DNA of 17,055 nucleotides from JARBAU01 sp040414675 (GCA_040414675.1 JBEDUN010000154.1:1-17055), one strand, 5' to 3'; shown: positions 7,248-14,838, counted from the stretch's first letter. The notes: generated by a model from the sequence alone, not told the origin. Translations and numbers: made by a program.

Positions 7248-8156
7248 CTAATGTACGCCGCTGCTGCTGGTTGTAGTATCGGAAAAGGAATAGGCTGTAG
7301 AGTTAGCCTTGGTACTGCTAAAGTAGTGCCATTTATTATATTCTTGATCCAGGTTTTTATTCTGTATAGATTTAATACTACTAATATTATTATTATGATC
7401 TGCCTTCACATACAGCATATTAGTCGTAGGACTAAAACCTAAATCACTCATTCTAATTACCTTAAATCCATTATCGTGTAAATATTTCATTTCTTGATCA
7501 AACAGTTGTACGCTCGTTGAAATCTTGTCTTTATTGTTTGTCTCATTAACAAATGTATGAAATTTAATACTTGCAAATGCAGTTGAATTTGCATGATTTA
7601 CATTTTCTACAAACGTATTAAACTTATCAGAATCTTTATGACCTGACTGAGTCAGTGCATGAATGGAATACCTGTTAACTGATTTTAATGACTGAATTGG
7701 ATCATCTCCAGCCCTAGCCAAAGTATAATATTTAGAAACCATATTTACTACATTAGGTTTATCTGAACCATCAGCATATGGATAAGCAAAGATGGTGGCG
7801 TTAATTTTATGATTAGCTAGACATTGCTTAGATTGACCTATCTCATATTGCAACTCTACATCAGATAATTTTGACAAATGCTTATGATCCATACTATGAG
7901 ATTCAATATCATGACCTTCTTTTTGCAGGGCATTTATCTGAGTCCAATTCATATGGTCATCTGTTCCAATAAAATTACAGACTGTAAAGAACGTTCCTTT
8001 AAACCCGTATTTGTCTAAGATTGGTCTTGCCATAGTATAATGACCCAAAGTACTATCATCAAAACTCAAAATAACCATTTTTGCCCCAAGGATTGCTTTT
8101 GGTATAAATAACATTGCAATTAGAATGATGATAGTAAGTATGAGGATCAGTTTCAT
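7248..8156 (-). CDS. exported polysaccharide deacetylase (NodB / CE4 family), motifs intact
   Basis: The 302-residue protein starts with a signal anchor (residues 3-24) followed directly by the NodB domain. Motif 1 is SFDD (31-34), giving catalytic-base Asp33 and metal-binding Asp34. Motif 2 is HSMDH (87-91), giving the two metal-binding His. Motif 3 is FAYPYADG (123-130), the usual substrate-groove segment. Late motif 5 is FHT with His200. Active relatives deacetylate N-acetylated glycans at the cell surface; the substrate here is unknown but may be exopolysaccharide, since ammonia-oxidising archaea lack peptidoglycan. The C-terminal ~60 residues are Asn/Ser-rich and probably disordered. It is a clear paralogue of 1910-3037 (shared KPILDKYGFK/RPILDKYGFK and EMKYLHDNGFKVI segments). 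The ATG at 8156 has no Shine-Dalgarno; a TTTTAAAAATT box about 35 bases upstream may drive a short-leader transcript. Confidence 0.88.
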   Translation of the reverse strand: MKLILILTIIILIAMLFIPKAILGAKMVILSFDDSTLGHYTMARPILDKYGFKGTFFTVCNFIGTDDHMNWTQINALQKEGHDIESHSMDHKHLSKLSDVELQYEIGQSKQCLANHKINATIFAYPYADGSDKPNVVNMVSKYYTLARAGDDPIQSLKSVNRYSIHALTQSGHKDSDKFNTFVENVNHANSTAFASIKFHTFVNETNNKDKISTSVQLFDQEMKYLHDNGFKVIRMSDLGFSPTTNMLYVKADHNNNISSIKSIQNKNLDQEYNKWHYFSSTKANSTAYSFSDTTTSSSGVH

Positions 8157-8480
8157 AATGCTTGACCAATTCTCAGATATGTGAATTTTTAAAATTTAGT
8201 TCATTATCCAATTCATTATTTAATTTATCTATAGATAGCGATATTTTCATATGACTAAAAGAAGATTTAATCGTGCATTATTTTAGAATTCAGGATCTCT
8301 TTACTAGATTATCTATACCTAATCACATTCCTACGTGGAAAGCCATCCTTGACGTGAAAAACTCATTATTCCAAATATAATATACTCGAATAACACTGAA
8401 TATACAGCATCTGAACAAAAACTGAAACCGAGCTAGATCGTATCAATATAGTTCAAGAGCAAGAACAAGAATGGTCGTCA
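8157..8480. other. intergenic region, upstream of the deacetylase
   Basis: No gene is seen. Near 8185-8196 lies the likely TATA box of the deacetylase on the minus strand, and ATCTATAGAT, a perfect 10-bp palindrome, sits near 8228-8237. The remainder is unstructured AT-rich sequence. Confidence 0.4.
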
Positions 8481-9689
8481 TCAAACATGTCTATAGATAT
8501 TTATGAAAGGTGATATAGCATTCAACTCCTTTTGTGAAAGTGGAATTATGTGTGGAGATTGAGGTTTCTGACTAAAGTTAAATGCATTTAGAATGTTGTT
8601 CGCATTTCTATCTCTGTTAGTTAATGATGGTATATTAAATCGCCATTCTATGAATTTTAGCATTGATTCAAACTGGTATCTGCTATGATCAATAAATCCA
8701 GTCTTAGTATAAGGAGATATTATGATAGCTGGTATCCTAAACCCTAGACCATATTTGTCTATTGGCGGTGGAGGAACATGGTCACCGTAATCATCCCATG
8801 TAACTATTATTGCAGTGCTATTCCAACTAGGATTCTTCATTATACTATCAACCACATACGTTACCCAATCCATTCCAAGTTTAATATTAGCTGGAGGATG
8901 TTCACTAATAGGAGAGCTTGGAATCACCCATGACACATCAGGTAAGGTGCCATTTTTCAAATCATTAAATATTTGTCCTCTATTAACAAAATGAGAGAAG
9001 TATCTTTCAGTATAACTTGAGCCTTTTGCTGCAAATGGATTCCAATAATCGTATGCCTGCCCACTTTTGACTGCTGCAGAATAACCCTCTAATTGTATTG
9101 GATGATCGTAATATTTCCAACTGATCTTGGTATCATTCATAAATAAATCAGCTACCGTCTTTGTTAGATTGGATTCTTCAAGGTATTCGTTTTCAACTTG
9201 CTGATTTGGAATAGGACTATGCAGTCCAATTCTTGCCCTTGCTCCTCCTGCTCCTATTCCTATGTGTCCTCTATGTCCTATAAGACCTTTTTTTAGTAGT
9301 GGGAATTTTATGTAAGCTCCAGAAGGTTCCGTATGATATGTTATTGTATTAGTGGCGTTAGTGTTGCTATTGCTACTACCATTATTCTTTGTATTCAGTA
9401 TACCATCGTTATTGTTTTCTTTGCTATTTAGAAGAATGTTCAGAGTATTATTATTGTTATCATGGCCGTTCGGATCTAATCTATAATTTATATCTGCAGA
9501 ATTTGTATTTGGGTTATTATTAATAGCTGTAGCTGTAGAGCCTTTAGCAGGCTTTGCCGCCTTATGCATTCCATAATATATAGATGTGCTAGGAGCTTGA
9601 CCTGCTATAGCATACCAGTGATTTGGTAAACTATAGCTAAATACGGATGAGAAAAAGTTATCGGCTAATACATAATGCTTAATTCCCAA
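8481..9689 (-). pseudogene. C-terminal part of a frameshifted phosphoesterase (acid phosphatase / phospholipase C family)
   Basis: This frame carries the larger part of a phosphoesterase-family (PF04185-type) enzyme that would hydrolyse phosphate esters outside the cell. It opens with KHYVLADNFFSSVFSYSLPNHWYAIAGQAP, which belongs directly after the end of the upstream frame. A long Asn/Ser-rich insert follows (about residues 50-130). The C-terminal half keeps hallmark segments: DVSWVIPSSPISEHP, AIIVTWDDYGDHVPPPP, GFRIPAIIISPYTK and DHSRYQFESMLKFIEWRFNIP. The TTG at 9689 is only the first possible start after the frameshift and is not a real gene start. The residues needed for hydrolysis are divided between this piece and the N-terminal piece, so neither fragment alone should be active. 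Confidence 0.82.
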
Positions 9690-10108
9690 TAGTATGGTAT
9701 AGTTTTATTATCATAGTATGACATTGTATGATTATTCTCATTTTCTGCTATCATGAATCCATCCATCTTACCATTGTTATATGCAATTATCGAGGATTGA
9801 TACCCGTGTGGTAAATCACCCATCGTAACAGGATTTCTAGTAAGAAATGGCTGTACGCATCCATGGCTAGGATTTTGTGGGTCTAAAGGCATACACACAT
9901 CCTTAGGCAGTCCATTTGTTCCTGGATAAGTGCCAAAGTAATGATCAAAGCTTCTATTTTCTTGCATGATTACTACTATATGCTTGATAGGATTATTCTT
10001 GTTATCAGAATTGCTGCTACCGCTACTGCTAAGCTGAGCAGACACTAACGACATGGACGGTACTACGTTTGCTGTGGTTAAAGCGGCAGCCATAAACAAT
10101 AATGTCAA
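9665..10108 (-). pseudogene. N-terminal part of the same frameshifted phosphoesterase
   Basis: From TTG 10108 (ATG 10093 also possible) there is a signal peptide (to about SLVSAQ), a short Ser/Asn linker, then HIVVIMQENRSFDHYFGTYPG, the signature N-terminal catalytic motif of the phosphoesterase family. YNNGKMDGFMIAEN and YYDNKTIPYYWE follow. Family members continue with a segment like xAK(H/R)YVLADN, but here the frame turns into SIMY and stops, while the expected KHYVLADN appears in another frame a few bases on. A 4-bp deletion restoring WE-Y-A-KHYVLADN would fit the family exactly; this is inference. A stop lies four codons upstream of TTG 10108. A different frame upstream (from TTG 10182) reads Ser/Lys-rich sequence and could be the original N-terminus, but that is weak. 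Confidence 0.78.
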
Positions 10109-10265
10109 GATAAATGCGATTTAGATCTTGTTATGCTCGAAATACCACTGCTACTACTAGTAATGATAACCTTTTTTGACAAGGCTTGAAATGAACCTGT
10201 TAATACCTTGCAAAACATATTGATGAAAAGGAACTAAACAATAATTCAATTAATCTATTAGTTAA

Positions 10266-10478
10266 CATTGTGAACTAACATCGTTAACCTACGTCATTAG
10301 TTCCAAGTACTTTAGGATAATAATGCCAGATATTATCGGAATTCGTTATAGTGACAAATCAGGTACAGATGAATATAGAATGGACTATTTTGTTAGATTT
10401 TTACAAGCATTGTTAGATAGTATGAATTTTGATAGACCAATTGTGTTGTGTGGACACTCATTTACGATTACAAGCTGA
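10266..10478 (+). pseudogene. alpha/beta hydrolase remnant
   Basis: The open frame reads KYFRIIMPDIIGIRYSDKSG, then EYRMDYFVRFLQALLDSMNF, then RPIVLCGHSF. This is the classic order of an alpha/beta hydrolase N-terminal half: strand, oxyanion region, helix, and the nucleophile elbow GHS. The elbow should read GHSxG, but the frame diverges right after GHSF and stops. An ATG at 10323 lies mid-domain, so this is a fragment, not a small gene. The upstream half of the first strands and everything after the elbow are missing. Confidence 0.6.
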
Positions 10479-10648
10479 GAGAGATTAAAGCCTATAATAA
10501 CAACACAGATACATTGCTAAATCAACATCAAAGATATGATAATAGTAGAAATGCTATCTAATTACTTCTTGATCGACTGGACATTCAGTCGGATCTGCAT
10601 AGTTTGCTGTATACCGCACTTAATAGTGGTAACTGGACTCTTCCATAA
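10439..10648 (+). pseudogene. unidentified gene remnant adjoining the hydrolase fragment
   Basis: In another frame, continuous with the point where the hydrolase similarity ends, the sequence reads YDYKLREIKAYNNN, then TLLNQHQRYDNSRNAI, an in-frame TAA at 10559-10561, then LLLDRLDIQSDLHSLLYT and ALNSGNWTLP ending with TAA at 10646-10648. Composition is that of a soluble helical protein. I do not recognise the family. The stop falls immediately before the ATG of the next gene. Confidence 0.4.
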
Positions 10649-11461
10649 ATGACTAAGGCTTTTTATATCGTATTATTTTTGTCTATATTATTAATTTTCT
10701 CTATATCAGTATATTATCTAATTTATAGGAAAGCACCATCATCATACCCCTTTTCAAATCAGGCCCAATTCACACAAATCTATACTCCAAAGCCAGGAGG
10801 TAGGGTCTTTACTGCGATGGATACTTCAGGAGAAGATTGTGACTCAGATGGAATTAGATTCAATATTGCTAATGAACATACGCTGGTTGACAGAGAATCA
10901 ACTTGGATCTTTACTCTAAACAACGATAACAATCCAACAGATTGTACTGATAAACCATGGTGGAGTCCAAAGATTGGTTCCCACGGGGATGCTGATCAAG
11001 CTTCAGGACTGTATGAAGCACCTGCTCCATATGATGGTGGATTTAAGTCGATGCGTACTGAAGGACCTCATCCAGAATACCATCCATGTATTGGTTATCA
11101 ATATACGAACGTTCCACCAATACCACATGGAAAACCAATTGGGATAAAGACAGCTTCATGGAGAATTCCAAATGGAGTTCACGTAGAATTCTGGTATGAC
11201 TTTACTGACGGTGGAAAAGGACCTTGGATAAAATATGCAAGCTTAGATGATACATTGCCAGGACACTGCGACGGTGGTTCAATAACAGGACCAATTGGAA
11301 TAGATGGTACGCTAATAGGTCCTGCACCAGCATTGGACAGTATGAGACTGAATGGAGCTGATGCCACATATATCGGTGGTTCGATTGTGGAGTTGACAGC
11401 AGGTCAGAATCCTAAAGGAAATGTAGGTTCTAGTACTAGTACTTCTCAATCAAGTTCATGA
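10649..11461 (+). CDS. membrane-anchored exported protein, unknown function
   Basis: The 270-residue product has one N-terminal membrane segment (residues 4-26, followed by YRK), giving a signal anchor. The outside domain (about 40-240) is rich in Gly, Pro, Trp and Asp, with four Cys (64, 99, 147, 207) able to form two disulfides, and segments such as STWIFTLNNDNNPTDC, EGPHPEYHPCIGYQY and VHVEFWYDFTDGGKGPWIKY. The alternating hydrophobic/aromatic strands suggest a jelly-roll, possibly carbohydrate-binding or lyase-like, but I do not recognise a family and assign no activity. The last ~25 residues are a Gly/Ser/Thr-rich tail. The ATG at 10649 comes directly after a TAA in the same frame, so no upstream extension is possible; no Shine-Dalgarno is seen. 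Its 3' end overlaps a degraded minus-strand frame. Confidence 0.72.
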   Translation: MTKAFYIVLFLSILLIFSISVYYLIYRKAPSSYPFSNQAQFTQIYTPKPGGRVFTAMDTSGEDCDSDGIRFNIANEHTLVDRESTWIFTLNNDNNPTDCTDKPWWSPKIGSHGDADQASGLYEAPAPYDGGFKSMRTEGPHPEYHPCIGYQYTNVPPIPHGKPIGIKTASWRIPNGVHVEFWYDFTDGGKGPWIKYASLDDTLPGHCDGGSITGPIGIDGTLIGPAPALDSMRLNGADATYIGGSIVELTAGQNPKGNVGSSTSTSQSSS

Positions 11462-11636
11462 CCAGATAAATTTCTTCATATTCCTTAACCTTCGAAACCC
11501 GGTCTACCAATTGTTCGCTATAGTCGTAAACAAACTCCCCTACCACGTCTAAATTACCTATATGGACTGCAGAAGACATCATGTCCTCATTTATTGATAG
11601 TCCTTCTGCAACTTTCTTAATCCGAGCTAGGATTGT
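11436..11636 (-). pseudogene. unidentified gene remnant, 3' end overlapping the plus-strand gene
   Basis: Open for 66 codons before TAG at 11436-11438, the minus strand reads ILARIKKVAEGLSINEDMM, AVHIGNLDVVGEFVYDYSEQ, then VSKVKEYEEIYLVMNLIEKY. This is balanced, charged, helical sequence with high coding character, unlike a chance frame. There is no start codon: a TAA at 11637-11639 lies immediately upstream, with open sequence (LKNYLE) before it in the same frame. It is therefore the C-terminal remnant of a cytosolic protein I cannot name. It overlaps the last 26 bases of the 10649-11461 gene tail to tail. Confidence 0.45.
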
Positions 11637-12106
11637 TTATTCCAAATAATTTTTTAAGAATAGGGGGTCCTACCTAAAGGAAAATTTCACAATAGTTCTC
11701 ACTAAAATTGAAGGTTTGCAGACACAATCATAAAAATGGAATCGCTGCACTGCAACCAACAGGGCTTGGACAGATAGCCGATTGCAGTGACTGACTAGTC
11801 AGCGACTCAATTGCAAATCTGGCTTGACCATGCCACTATTTTATGTAGACTTAACCTTGTTATTTAACACATAATAGAAACCGTGTGAAGATGTGTATCG
11901 CTGCTCGTTTGTTCGAAATGTGCAGATTCTTCACACGGTCATAGTAGAGCCTAGCTGTCCCTGTGATTCTGGGTTCTAGAATGATCGTTATCTTGTATCG
12001 TTCCACTCTTCTGACATAAAATATTACTGAGCTATTCTAGAATTACATAGCCCACTTCGGATCGTTTAATCATGTCTTCTATTCTCAAAGCCGCACTTTC
12101 AGGGGA
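11637..12106. other. gene-free interval rich in dyad symmetry
   Basis: No gene is seen. From 11748 to 11939 there are three successive dyads: CACTGCAA (11748-11755) with TTGCAGTG (11782-11789), enclosing a GGCT/AGCC inner pair; the perfect palindrome CTGACTAGTCAG (11791-11802); and a 12-bp perfect inverted repeat at 11880-11939. This density is unusual for the window and could reflect a structured RNA or the ends of a lost mobile element. Confidence 0.45.
11880..11939. repeat. 12-bp perfect inverted repeat with 36-base spacer
   Basis: ACCGTGTGAAGA at 11880-11891 is matched by TCTTCACACGGT at 11928-11939. The stem is more GC-rich than its surroundings. The spacer contains GTTCGAA, reminiscent of a tRNA T-loop, but there are no acceptor, D or anticodon arms. 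Confidence 0.75.
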
Positions 12107-12232
12107 ATGTCCAAAATTATTGAAAGATTTAGTGAGCGTACTGTAAGAAAAGCAGGTGATAAAACATCGAGGTCGGTCGATCTCTTAATAAAGATAGTCA
12201 GATTAGAATTTGGGTTAGACCATCACGAGTAA
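12107..12232 (+). CDS. possible small protein, 41 residues
   Basis: The frame reads MSKIIERFSERTVRKAGDK, then TSRSVDLLIKIVRLEFGL, ending DHHE. It is basic and amphipathic with no signal peptide, and the codons upstream of the ATG are also open (without a start) back to a TAG about 20 codons earlier. AGGGG abuts the ATG too closely to be a good ribosome site. It may be a small cytosolic protein or a remnant; no family is recognised. Confidence 0.3.
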   Translation: MSKIIERFSERTVRKAGDKTSRSVDLLIKIVRLEFGLDHHE

Positions 12233-12615
12233 AACAGGGGGCGTTTAAGATTTATAATAAAATCAATCAAAGCTACAAATTCAACCAAAGATGTTAGATG
12301 TAATAGTGAAAACGAATTAATCAGCATTCGAAATATTGGCAAACGATTCCCTAATCCTTGCGTAAAGATTGAAGGCTTAGGCTTACAAAAGGCTACTTGC
12401 ACTTTTACCTAATACAATCTATTGTCATTTGAAAATATTTGGCGCTGTCACACCAAGACAATGACATATGACTTCAAGACCTTAAACTAACACGATATAA
12501 TAAGAAATATCGATCGTTTTGGCATATCTGAAATTGAAATCCTTAATCTGATAAGCGAATATTCATAATTTGCTAAAACTCATCTGCGAACTATTAATCC
12601 ATATTGAAATTTTTA

Positions 12616-12625
12616 TTTATAAATA
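12616..12625 (+). promoter_or_regulatory. TATA box of the His-rich Ig-like gene
   Basis: TTTATAAATA ends about 31 bases before the ATG at 12656. With archaeal spacing, transcription would start within about 10 bases of the ATG, and no Shine-Dalgarno is present, so the mRNA is probably near-leaderless. Confidence 0.55.
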
Positions 12626-12655
12626 TTTATATGGATTATTATTAATTACATTATT

Positions 12656-13423
12656 ATGTTAAATTTATCTGTAATTTTGACAAAAGAGACATGTATCACG
12701 TTCGCCTTACTCGTTCTTATGGCGTCCTTATTCTTATACACCTCTGCTTATGCAGGAACAAAGCCGAACACCAATACCGATTCCAGAATAATAACAACTA
12801 CACCTATAACTACAAATAACTATCATCCTATAGTACCTACCGCTTTATCATCAAGCTCAATATCAAAACCCCACGAATTGCAGCAGCAAGCATTGCTTAT
12901 GCCACGAGCTATGACCAAATCACCAATACGATCCGCTAGTCAACCTAATCCAGAATTAATAGTGTCAATAAATGTTGATAAAAATCCTATAATAAAAGGG
13001 GAGCCTGAAGTATTCCGTATTGCTGTACACGATCCCAATTCAAATAACAATATAGGAAATGCTCAAATAAGTGGTATAGTCTTTGATCCAACGAGAAATT
13101 TAATTCAAAATAAGTTTAACGGTATCAGTAATTCAAATGGAACTTATAGCTATTCGTGGACTGTACCTAGAACAGTTAAATCACAAACCTATCAGGTGAA
13201 AGTGAATGCCTCTACAGTTGATCCTGTGTTGTATAGTCTGAAGCCTGGTGTAGCCATATTTAGTGTAGAGAGCATTTCATCAGGTAGTACTTCAGCTAGT
13301 ACTAGTTCACATCATCACCATCATGTGGACGGTATGCACAGCATAAGTCATAGTAGTAATGACCATTCTGGTGGTGACGGTTCCAGTGACCATTCTGGTG
13401 GTGACGGTTCATCAGCCGACTAA
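12656..13423 (+). CDS. exported Ig-like protein with His-rich repeat tail
   Basis: Residues about 12-34 form a signal peptide (cleavage near AYAG). A Thr/Ser/Pro-rich linker runs to about 98. Residues 100-205 are an Ig-like domain (LIVSINVDKNPIIKGEPEVFR to NGTYSYSWTVPRTV to VAIFSVES), patterned like the second domain of the 3171-4235 protein. From 219 the tail is HHHHHVDGMHSISHSS, then two copies of DHSGGDGSS, then AD. The His/Asp-rich tail could bind metal ions at the cell surface; this is inference. The tail probably continued further: after the stop, another frame gives SRLNHHNGHVSIGGPS and more, with the same His/Asn character, so a frameshift in or after the repeat is likely. The gene is alone on its strand with its own promoter. 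Confidence 0.75.
   Translation: MLNLSVILTKETCITFALLVLMASLFLYTSAYAGTKPNTNTDSRIITTTPITTNNYHPIVPTALSSSSISKPHELQQQALLMPRAMTKSPIRSASQPNPELIVSINVDKNPIIKGEPEVFRIAVHDPNSNNNIGNAQISGIVFDPTRNLIQNKFNGISNSNGTYSYSWTVPRTVKSQTYQVKVNASTVDPVLYSLKPGVAIFSVESISSGSTSASTSSHHHHHVDGMHSISHSSNDHSGGDGSSDHSGGDGSSAD
13361..13414. repeat. 27-bp tandem repeat, two copies
   Basis: The unit begins GACCATTCTGGTGGTGACGG (13361-13387 and 13388-13414) and encodes DHSGGDGSS. The copies are nearly identical, suggesting recent duplication by slippage. Confidence 0.85.
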
Positions 13424-13572
13424 ATCATCATAATGGACATGTATCTATAGGTGGACCATCCATCATGCATTTGGACGAAGAAACTGACCAGCTCGAAACT
13501 AGTAAAAATGATATAACAGTTCTATTATTGTTGCTCACAAATCGGGAAAAAGAGTATATCATCTCAATTTAG
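13405..13572 (+). other. shifted-frame continuation of the His-rich protein tail
   Basis: This frame is open for 55 codons and overlaps the stop of the upstream gene. It reads NHHNGHVSIGGPSIMHLDEE, then Gln/Thr/Ser/Lys-rich sequence and a short LLLLL run, ending at TAG 13570-13572. There is no good start of its own. Composition matching the tail of the upstream gene suggests it was once its C-terminus. Confidence 0.4.
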
Positions 13573-13781
13573 ATAACGTGCATTTTACCATAATCCCAAG
13601 TAGAAAAGAACGTCATACTAATTTCAATAAGTATAACTTCCCCCTTCTTTGAACTATCTGTTATCATTTTTGCTATTGGGTGATCTAATGTACCAAGGTA
13701 CTACATACTAATTCTATCTGTTCGTAGAACTACATCATCTATATCTTCTATTATATTCGCAATACCTGACCGACTCCTCAA
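13569..13781 (-). pseudogene. small unknown gene with in-frame amber codon
   Basis: From a TTG at 13781 the frame reads RSRSGIANIIEDIDDVVLRT, then DRISM, TAG at 13701-13703, then YLGTLDHPIAKMITDSSKK, then GEVILIEISMTF, FSTWDYGKMHVI and TAA. Both sides of the TAG look like one small alpha/beta cytosolic protein of about 70 residues. I do not recognise it. It starts about 37 bases from the left arm of the dyad at 13818-13845, whose minus-strand TATA box would suit it. Either a recent nonsense mutation, an assembly error, or two chance frames. Confidence 0.4.
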
Positions 13782-13817
13782 TCGAATCTAAATGCCTTTT
13801 AATCGAGATTCATAATA

Positions 13818-13845
13818 TTTTATACAACCTTGAAATTGTATAAAA
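13818..13845. promoter_or_regulatory. back-to-back divergent TATA boxes in a 10-bp perfect dyad
   Basis: TTTTATACAA (13818-13827) and TTGTATAAAA (13836-13845) are perfect inverted repeats around an 8-base spacer. Each arm reads TATAAAA outward: rightward for the gene at 13891 (46-50 bases from its GTG), leftward for the frame starting at 13781. One protein dimer bound across the centre could control both. Confidence 0.5.
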
Positions 13846-13890
13846 ATCGATTCTTATTGTAAAGTTACTATATGAGTATGAAAATAAATT

Positions 13891-14067
13891 GTGTCAAGAT
13901 CAAATACAAAGAATAAAGGATACGGCAATTCATCTACTGAACCAATAGTTCAAGCTGGAGCAATTGATCCGCTTAGGGAATATAGAAAACAATCAATATG
14001 GACTATACCTGAAGATATCACGAAGAATTCATCTATTGACAACGTAGAAAGTCACAAGTTAGTATAG
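13891..14067 (+). CDS. small cytosolic protein, unknown function
   Basis: The 58-residue product begins with GTG (the only start; a TAA lies two codons upstream). It reads SRSNTKNKGYGNSSTEP, IVQAGAIDPLREYRKQSIW, TIPEDITKNSSI and a polar end. It is hydrophilic with no signal peptide or Cys. Balanced composition and a well-placed TATA box support it as a real gene. No family is recognised, and no clear Shine-Dalgarno is present. Confidence 0.5.
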   Translation: MSRSNTKNKGYGNSSTEPIVQAGAIDPLREYRKQSIWTIPEDITKNSSIDNVESHKLV

Positions 14068-14179
14068 GATCAACAACTGTTACCAAAGGGTAGTATTTAT
14101 AATACACTATTATCATATATGTCAAGTGATTAGTTCATGTTTATTGTACTGTATGTATGGTCATTGTCTTGATATCCCC

Positions 14180-14198
14180 TGTTTGTCTAAACAGACAA
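14180..14198. other. two mutually exclusive short hairpins
   Basis: CTGTTT/AAACAG (14180-14195) and TTGTCT/AGACAA (14183-14198) overlap, so only one can form at a time. It lies in the gap after the 13891 gene; no switch function can be claimed. Confidence 0.3.
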
Positions 14199-14291
14199 TC
14201 CTTATCCGATAAATGTGAGGTTTTTGACTTCAGTCTAATTACGCATCGTAGTGATTAGCATATATCTGACAATTACAATACCACAACAATG

Positions 14292-14838
14292 TCATACATT
14301 TCTTGGGTATAGCCAACTTTGCAACAATCGACTCAAAAGAGGCATTACGAAATATGTAGGACCGATCACTAATATTATAGTCGTGAGTAAGTTAGTAAGT
14401 AATGGCATTTGGCACAAATAAAGACCTAGAATATGTGATGCTAATGAACTAATTCCATATGCTCCAATAAACGAAACTATAGCCATCTTCCATCTGGGAG
14501 GTGCTACTATACTTTTCATGTTTGACAGGCTAAACCATGTCTCTAAACCAGTCACTCTCTCGCGAGTAGAATATTTACTCACTTCTTCTATTAGTTTGAT
14601 CGCTACTTCTGAATTTTCCCAGGCATCAAGCGAGGCCTGATCGACAAAGCGATTAAAGATGTAACGCACAGAAGAGATATTGCCTCCAGGGGCGATTATT
14701 GTAGTTCCGAGATAGCCCGGAAATTCCCTCTCAGAAGTCATAAAACGCTGAAGCCAGTCATCATACTCCTTTTCATGACCGGATGTTATGTTCCTACTTA
14801 CGACCTCAGTAACTTCCCTTGAATTGCGCGCCTGACAT
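14292..14838 (-). CDS. ABM-domain membrane protein, frameshifted near its start
   Basis: This is an antibiotic-biosynthesis-monooxygenase-fold (ABM, COG3224-like) protein: a ferredoxin-like domain with two C-terminal membrane helices. The frame from ATG 14741 contains EFPGYLGTTII, FNRFVDQASLDAWENS, VTGLETWFSL, then helices at about residues 85-108 and 112-135 and LLQSWLYP. The family's first strand and helix are also present upstream in the same frame, EVTEVVSRNITSG then HEKEYDDWLQRF (back to 14849), but no conventional start precedes them in that frame. An ATG at 14838, with GGAG eight bases upstream, lies in another frame (MSGAQFKGSY, stop). A one-base indel between about 14810 and 14838 would join start and domain. 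As it stands, only an N-truncated product from 14741 could be made. Substrate unknown; many ABM proteins handle quinones or haem. Confidence 0.75.

Noticed and set aside
7251..7442. 63-codon plus-strand frame
   Set aside because: It is antisense to the deacetylase C-terminus with no recognisable features.
11179..11367. 62-codon minus-strand frame
   Set aside because: It is antisense to the exported protein at 10649-11461 and has shadow-like composition.
11880..11939. Possible tRNA because of GTTCGAA between paired ends
   Set aside because: The 12-bp end pairing is too long for an acceptor stem, and no D arm, anticodon arm or T stem can be drawn.
13891..14067. Antitoxin-toxin pairing with the 13569 frame
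   Set aside because: The genes are divergent, neither has a toxin or DNA-binding motif I can see, and one has an in-frame stop, so the label would be guesswork.
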